From contig JAAYMI010000022.1 of assembly GCA_012521465.1 (NCBI GenBank), forward strand, positions 1-32,208: DNA of 32,208 nt, in the 5' to 3' direction. The stretch comes from Bacillota bacterium. Its GTDB lineage: Bacteria; Bacillota; Limnochordia; Darwinibacteriales; Darwinibacteriaceae. The position numbers and the translations under genes were made by a program. Within the stretch, counting starts at the first letter, position 1. The number at the start of each line of letters is the position of its first letter. The notes under the pieces were generated by a model. The model was not told where the DNA came from. It saw only the letters and a list, made by a program, of their open reading frames with translations, and did no database searches. Shown in pieces: positions 27,633 through 32,208 of this stretch.

Positions 27633-28621
27633 GCTTCGTCTCCTCCCTGGCTGTGACAGACCGCGGTAATGACCACTGCCAGTTTGCTGCCCAGGCGGCC
27701 TGGGGTGGCCTTGAACTTCGTGAGAGACCCGATCTTCACATCGATGGTCTCATTTCTAGTGCGGTCGAGCGTGATCACATCCCCCACATCTAGATCCAGG
27801 AGATCTTGTACTGTGACCACTGCTGAACCCAACTCCACTTCAACCGGCAGTACTGCGGAACGCACTTTCGCTTTCAGTCGTTCAATCTGGGCCGGGTCAG
27901 GCTGCCGGAGGGACTCAAACATCCTGGCTTGGGTGAGGTTGTTCATCAAGGGTTCAAGGGTTCTAAACGGAAGGCAGATGGTGATCATATCGTGCAGCTC
28001 ATTGAGCTTGAAGTTCAGGGTTACCAGCGCTATCACATCGCGATCTGAGGCAATCTGGAGGAACTGAGGATTGCTTTCGATGGCGGCCAGGTTGAACTGG
28101 AGCGCCTGCACATCATGCCAAGCATCTGCCAACAGGTTGTTGATCGAGTACAGCACCTGTTTTCGGAAAACAGCGATCTCAATATCTGTCAGGCCGCGAG
28201 TTCGCTCTGGCAGCCTTCCTGGACCGCCGCACAGGCGGTCGTGAAGTAGAAAGGCGATCTCAGGAGTGAACTGGATGACGATCGTCCCCTGCAGAGGAGA
28301 GATGTCAAAGACACTCAAGACCGAAGGGTTGGGCAGGGATCGCACATAGTCACCGAAGGTGAGCTGCGTGATGGAACTGACACTCAGCTCGAGTCTGCTG
28401 CGCAGTTTTGCTGACATCAAACCTGCGTAAGTCCGGCAGAATTGCTCATGAATACGCTGCAGACCGCGGATGTGTTCCTTGGCAAACTTGTTGGGCTTGC
28501 TGAAATCGTAAGTCTCGCTCTCGGGCGCGTCCACCGCCAGTTCAACACTTTGGTCTACTTTGGGTGCTGTGGCAGCTTGGATCAGTAAGTCAATTTCTTC
28601 TTGCGAGAGAATATCATGCAC
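27629..28621 (-). CDS. fliM: Flagellar motor switch protein FliM
   Basis: ILSQEEIDLLIQA N-terminal CheY-binding motif, DFSKPNKFAKEHIRGLQRIHEQFCRTY. GTG at 28621 has better ribosome-binding-site spacing (GAGGTG) than 28630. Confidence 0.95.
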   Translation of the reverse strand: MHDILSQEEIDLLIQAATAPKVDQSVELAVDAPESETYDFSKPNKFAKEHIRGLQRIHEQFCRTYAGLMSAKLRSRLELSVSSITQLTFGDYVRSLPNPSVLSVFDISPLQGTIVIQFTPEIAFLLHDRLCGGPGRLPERTRGLTDIEIAVFRKQVLYSINNLLADAWHDVQALQFNLAAIESNPQFLQIASDRDVIALVTLNFKLNELHDMITICLPFRTLEPLMNNLTQARMFESLRQPDPAQIERLKAKVRSAVLPVEVELGSAVVTVQDLLDLDVGDVITLDRTRNETIDVKIGSLTKFKATPGRLGSKLAVVITAVCHSQGGDEA

Positions 28622-28702
28622 GCTGCTCACCTCTCTTTAAGCCTCACCAGAAACGCAAGCTCTCTGTGGTAATATCGGCATCACAGAGGGCGATCTTGAG
28701 GG

Positions 28703-29212
28703 CTATTGGACCCCTTCCGCTTCCGTGGTGAGAGACTGCAGCTCGATTTTCTCCTCAGAGGAGAGGATCTTGTCTACCTCAAGTAAGATCAAGAGTCTGT
28801 CGCCGTACTTCCCCACTCCCGCGAGGTATTGGGATTTCAGTCCTGCGATCATGCTCGGCGGCGGGTCAATCTGTGACTCCGGCAGGCGGAGTGTTTCTGT
28901 AACGGCATCCACGATAAAACCAACCTGGTTTTCATTCACTTCCAGGATGATGATGCGCGTGTCTTGGGTGTTTTCCTGGGCTTCCACGCCAAACCGCTTG
29001 CGCAGCGATATAACGGGAATCACAACGCCTCGCAAGTTCGTAACACCCTCGATGTAGTCGCTCACGTGGGGCAGACGAGTAATATGCCGTGGCTTGATGA
29101 TTTCCCTGACCTTGGTGATCTCGACACCAAATTCTTCGTTGTTTAAGCGGAATACAACCAGCTGCCTCTCTGCCATGCTCATCGCCTCCAATGCTGTGGC
29201 AAGAAATAACAT
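28703..29212 (-). CDS. cheW: Chemotaxis adaptor CheW
   Basis: LVVFRLNNEEFGVEITKVREIIKPRHITRLPHVSDYIEGVTNLRGVVIPVISLRKRFG. Start probably at one of the ATGs near GGAGGCGATGAGCATG. Confidence 0.95.
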   Translation of the reverse strand: MLFLATALEAMSMAERQLVVFRLNNEEFGVEITKVREIIKPRHITRLPHVSDYIEGVTNLRGVVIPVISLRKRFGVEAQENTQDTRIIILEVNENQVGFIVDAVTETLRLPESQIDPPPSMIAGLKSQYLAGVGKYGDRLLILLEVDKILSSEEKIELQSLTTEAEGVQ

Positions 29213-29266
29213 ACTGTATTAGGTATTTCTACTTACCCCATTGTTCTCCTGCCGGAAAAAGGCGCG

Positions 29267-29293
29267 CAAAAACTCCAGGGCTATGCCTGGAGT
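29267..29293 (-). terminator. Intrinsic terminator downstream of spoVAE
   Basis: Minus strand ACTCCAGG-CATAGC-CCTGGAGT followed by TTTTTG. Confidence 0.8.
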
Positions 29294-29310
29294 GCGCTAG
29301 CGGGACAGGG

Positions 29311-29661
29311 CTAGTCCCGGGGTTTAGCGGCAACGGCCACTAGACTGCCAAAGACGACCGCAGCCGCAAGGCCCAAACCGGTGATCTCGAAAGCCCCTGT
29401 AAAGAGGCCCTCCCAACCGAGTCTCTTAATTTCAGAAAGCATGCCTTTGGCAATAGAACTGCCAAACCCACTCACGGGGACCAGGGCACCTGCCCCGGCA
29501 ACCTGCAGAAAAGGTTCGTACACCCCAATACCGCCTAGAATTGCCCCGAGCACCGTGAGTCCTACTAGGACGTGGGCAGGGGTCAAGTTTGTGTACTCGA
29601 GGACTAACTGGGCTGCAGCGCAGATTAGGCCTCCGGTTACAAACGCAATCACATACGACAC
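29311..29661 (-). CDS. spoVAE: Stage V sporulation protein AE
   Basis: SYVIAFVTGGLICAAAQLVLEYTNLTPAHVLVGLTVLGAILGGIGVYEPFLQVAGAGALVPVSGFGSSI; GTG at 29661 after the spoVAD stop. Confidence 0.92.
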   Translation of the reverse strand: MSYVIAFVTGGLICAAAQLVLEYTNLTPAHVLVGLTVLGAILGGIGVYEPFLQVAGAGALVPVSGFGSSIAKGMLSEIKRLGWEGLFTGAFEITGLGLAAAVVFGSLVAVAAKPRD

Positions 29662-29683
29662 GGCGACACCTCGTTTCCCACTG

Positions 29684-30688
29684 TTAAGCTTCGATGGCCG
29701 CAGCATGGGCGATTGTGGGGATAGATTCACCCTGCTGAATGGTGAGCTGGTTGAGCATCGCACCAGTCCCAATCAGCAATACCTTGTGGAGCTTTCCTAA
29801 GAACAGCTGTGTATTGACATAACCGAGGGTCATAACTGCTGAACAGGCCGCGCCGCTGGCACCAGCACCGAATTTGGGGTTATCACCATAGATCAAGGCT
29901 CCGCCATCTGCCACGTTGTTCAGCTGCAGGTTCTTCTTCTCAGCCAGGATGCGCAGCATCTTGAGCCCTTGGCGGCCTAGGTCTCCGGTGAGGATGAGGT
30001 CGTAGTAGTCCGGTGAGCGGCCTGTATCTGCCAGATGCTGCTCTAGCGTAGCAAGGGCTGCGGGTGCCATGGCACTGCCCATGTCATTGGGGTTTTTGAG
30101 CCCCATGTCCACCACTTTTCCGAAGGTAGCGTGGGTAATCTTGGGACCCTCGCCATCGGCGGCCAAGACACAAGCGCCTGCTCCCGTTACGGTATGTTGA
30201 TTGGTGGATACGTGCTGCACGTTTAGTTCAATGGGATAGCGGTACTGACGCTCGGCCGTCTGGTAGTGGCTGGACGTCGCCACTAGGACTTTGTCGGCGA
30301 ATCCACCCTGCAGCAGCACACTGGCCAGCCCGAGGCCTTGGGAGAATGTACCGCATGCACTGAAGATGCCTAGAAAAGGAACTTCCAGGCTGCGGGCGCT
30401 GAAAACAGTTGAGATGACCTGATTCAGCAGGTCACCGCCGACGTAGTACTGGATATCTTGGGGGACCAGCCCCTGTTTGCGAAGAGCTTGGTCTATGGTC
30501 TGCTCCAGAATCTGCCGCTCCGCTTTCTCGGGAGTCTTTTGACCCAGAAGATCGTCTGCTAGGATTTCATGAAAATACTCGGCGTATGGTCCCTGACCTT
30601 CTTGTTTGCCCACGACCGTGTGCATCGCAATCAGGCGAGGGCAGCTTGGGAAGGCTATGGTCTGGCTTCCTACCCGCACACCATTCAC
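29684..30688 (-). CDS. spoVAD: Stage V sporulation protein AD
   Basis: Thiolase-like SpoVAD sequence: FLGIFSACGTFSQGLGLA, FGAGASGAACSAVM, between spoVAC and spoVAE. Confidence 0.95.
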   Translation of the reverse strand: MNGVRVGSQTIAFPSCPRLIAMHTVVGKQEGQGPYAEYFHEILADDLLGQKTPEKAERQILEQTIDQALRKQGLVPQDIQYYVGGDLLNQVISTVFSARSLEVPFLGIFSACGTFSQGLGLASVLLQGGFADKVLVATSSHYQTAERQYRYPIELNVQHVSTNQHTVTGAGACVLAADGEGPKITHATFGKVVDMGLKNPNDMGSAMAPAALATLEQHLADTGRSPDYYDLILTGDLGRQGLKMLRILAEKKNLQLNNVADGGALIYGDNPKFGAGASGAACSAVMTLGYVNTQLFLGKLHKVLLIGTGAMLNQLTIQQGESIPTIAHAAAIEA

Positions 30689-30701
30689 TGATTGTTCCCC
30701 C

Positions 30702-31142
30702 TCAGAAGTGGCCGAGCACCACAGCCTTGATTAAAGCCACCACAAAACCGGATAGGATGCCATACACCAATACGGGACCCGCGATCACGAACATCTTGGC
30801 CCCCATCCCGAGGATAAACCCCTCTCGGCGGAACTCCATGGCAGCGGCTGTAATGGTGTTAGAGAAGCCAGTAATGGGGACGGCGGCACCGGCTCCCCCC
30901 TGTTCGGCGATCTCGTCATAGATACCCAACCCTGTGAGTATCGAGCCTATCAGGATCATGATGGCTAACGTTACGGCAGCAGCTTCGTCGGTTGTTCGCT
31001 CCACCCCGCTCACGAATTCCAGGACAGCTTGGCCCACTAAGCAGATGGCTCCCCCCACTAAGAAAGCCAGGAGTACATTCTTCCAAACATGCCTGGGAGG
31101 TTGATTCTCTTTGACAAGCTGTTGGTATTCCTGCGGTTTCAT
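30702..31142 (-). CDS. spoVAC: Stage V sporulation protein AC
   Basis: YQQLVKENQPPRHVWKNVLLAFLVGGAICLVGQ, GAGAAVPITGFSNTITAAAMEFRREGFILGMGAKMFVIAGPVLVYG; GGAGG ribosome-binding site 7 nt upstream. Confidence 0.95.
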   Translation of the reverse strand: MKPQEYQQLVKENQPPRHVWKNVLLAFLVGGAICLVGQAVLEFVSGVERTTDEAAAVTLAIMILIGSILTGLGIYDEIAEQGGAGAAVPITGFSNTITAAAMEFRREGFILGMGAKMFVIAGPVLVYGILSGFVVALIKAVVLGHF

Positions 31143-31188
31143 GGCTTGACCTCCGGTTTAGCTTCACCTTGACGCTTATGGCTGTCAT

Positions 31189-31218
31189 TAGTATAGCTTG
31201 GCATATCTGCAATTATGC
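31189..31218 (-). promoter_or_regulatory. Candidate sigma-G-type promoter for the spoVA operon
   Basis: Minus strand GCATA (31218-31214), 18-nt spacer, TATACTA (31195-31189), close to GHATR-N18-CATWHTA. Confidence 0.5.
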
Positions 31219-31223
31219 CTCCG

Positions 31224-31258
31224 CAAAAAAAGAGAGACAACCGCTTGGCTGTCTCTCT
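31224..31258 (-). terminator. Intrinsic terminator downstream of the coiled-coil gene
   Basis: Minus strand AGAGAGACA...TGTCTCTCT followed by TTTTTTT. Confidence 0.85.
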
Positions 31259-31272
31259 GAGGTAAGCTTTTC

Positions 31273-32208
31273 CTATCTGGATCCGGTGATAAACCCTACC
31301 ACAATTCCGATGGCACCGACTACAAGAGCCATGGTAGCCATGGTCTTACTCGATTTTGCCTGGGCTTCCGCCGTCTCTCTGTAGCTGGTAAACTCGGCCT
31401 CTAGTTCAGCGATCTGCCGCTCGAGGCGCTGTTCCCGAATGAGTGCAGCGTTCATCTCTAGACGAATCTCTGAGCTGATCTGGTTGCGCAGCTCGGCCAT
31501 TTCTTCTTCCGAAAGACCTACCTTGGTCTCCAAGTTAGACATCTCTGACCGGACTGCCTCTAGCTCAGCAGTCAGTTCGCCGCGCCGCTGGGTCTCTCGC
31601 TGGAGAAGGACCGCGAGATTCTGCAGATCTTTCTCTATCTCCACAGTTCGGTCTGACAGAGAGGTTACCTTCGCATCAGTATCCCTAATCTGCTGTGAGA
31701 GCTGCTCGGAGCTTGCCGCTTGCTGAGCGCGCTCTTGAGCTAGCTGCTCTGCGAACTGCTGCGTGAGCTGCTCTGAGACTTGCTCTGCAAGCTGTCGTGA
31801 TGTCTGCTTGGCTGATTCGTCAACAGCAGCAATGCTGTTGACCAGCTCGTTGAAGCGGTTCTCGGTGGATTGGCTCAACTCGTCGACTCGCAGAGTAATG
31901 GCCTCGGTTTCTTCCTTCAACTGCCTGTCTTGCTGCTGCAGGGCTGCAAGAACAGCACTCTTCTCCCCCGCCCAGTTCTGCAGGGCTGCGATATCCCCAT
32001 CTTGTGCCTGGATTGTCCCCTCCACTTCCACAAGCGCGCCTACCAGCTCGTCCAGGCGGAACTGCTGTTCTTTCAGCTGGGCGTCAAGTTCGTTGAGGCG
32101 CAGTTCATGACCGGTAATAGCCACGGCCTGTTGATTTATGAGCTCACCCTGGCGTGCGATAACGGACTGCTGCTCTCCGATGGTTGTGGCTTGTTCCGCA
32201 GTGGTCAA
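31273..32208 (-). CDS. Partial coiled-coil protein with C-terminal transmembrane anchor
   Basis: Long Gln/Glu-rich heptad-like sequence ending KSSKTMATMALVVGAIGIVVGFITGSR. The apparent start is the window edge (TTG), so the 5' end is probably outside the window. Confidence 0.7.
   Translation of the reverse strand: MTTAEQATTIGEQQSVIARQGELINQQAVAITGHELRLNELDAQLKEQQFRLDELVGALVEVEGTIQAQDGDIAALQNWAGEKSAVLAALQQQDRQLKEETEAITLRVDELSQSTENRFNELVNSIAAVDESAKQTSRQLAEQVSEQLTQQFAEQLAQERAQQAASSEQLSQQIRDTDAKVTSLSDRTVEIEKDLQNLAVLLQRETQRRGELTAELEAVRSEMSNLETKVGLSEEEMAELRNQISSEIRLEMNAALIREQRLERQIAELEAEFTSYRETAEAQAKSSKTMATMALVVGAIGIVVGFITGSR

Noticed and set aside
1-32208. CRISPR arrays, transposons, prophage, toxin-antitoxin or anti-phage systems
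   Set aside because: No regularly spaced repeats, transposase, integrase, terminase or defence-type genes seen by eye on either strand; the window is housekeeping, taxis and sporulation genes.

Overview
Ordinary-looking chromosomal core region of a spore-forming Firmicute (Clostridia-like). I found no rRNA, tRNA, CRISPR array, transposase or phage genes. Main content from left to right: an MFS transporter (-); a Trp T-box leader and trpS (+); a P-II-like protein with a DUF1538 membrane protein (-); a divergent yneA-like/lexA SOS pair with three LexA boxes; a cluster of small uncharacterised genes (-), one of them missing from the supplied ORF track; surE, MgtC-like and methionine-gamma-lyase-family genes, a small hypothetical gene and spoVK (-); miaA, mutL, mutS, a PRC-barrel-like gene and miaB (-); DUF421/DUF4363 (+) converging on a Gx/HepS1-type membrane protein (-); FapA-like, cheR, cheB, cheD, cheC, cheY, cheA, fliY, fliM and cheW (-); spoVAC-spoVAD-spoVAE (-); and a partial coiled-coil, tail-anchored protein (-). 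Nothing here is clearly a new biological system. The best leads are an unannotated, translationally coupled small ORF (6206-6376), the uncharacterised three-gene cluster it belongs to, and several readable regulatory architectures. All assignments come from reading the sequence by eye. No database search was run.
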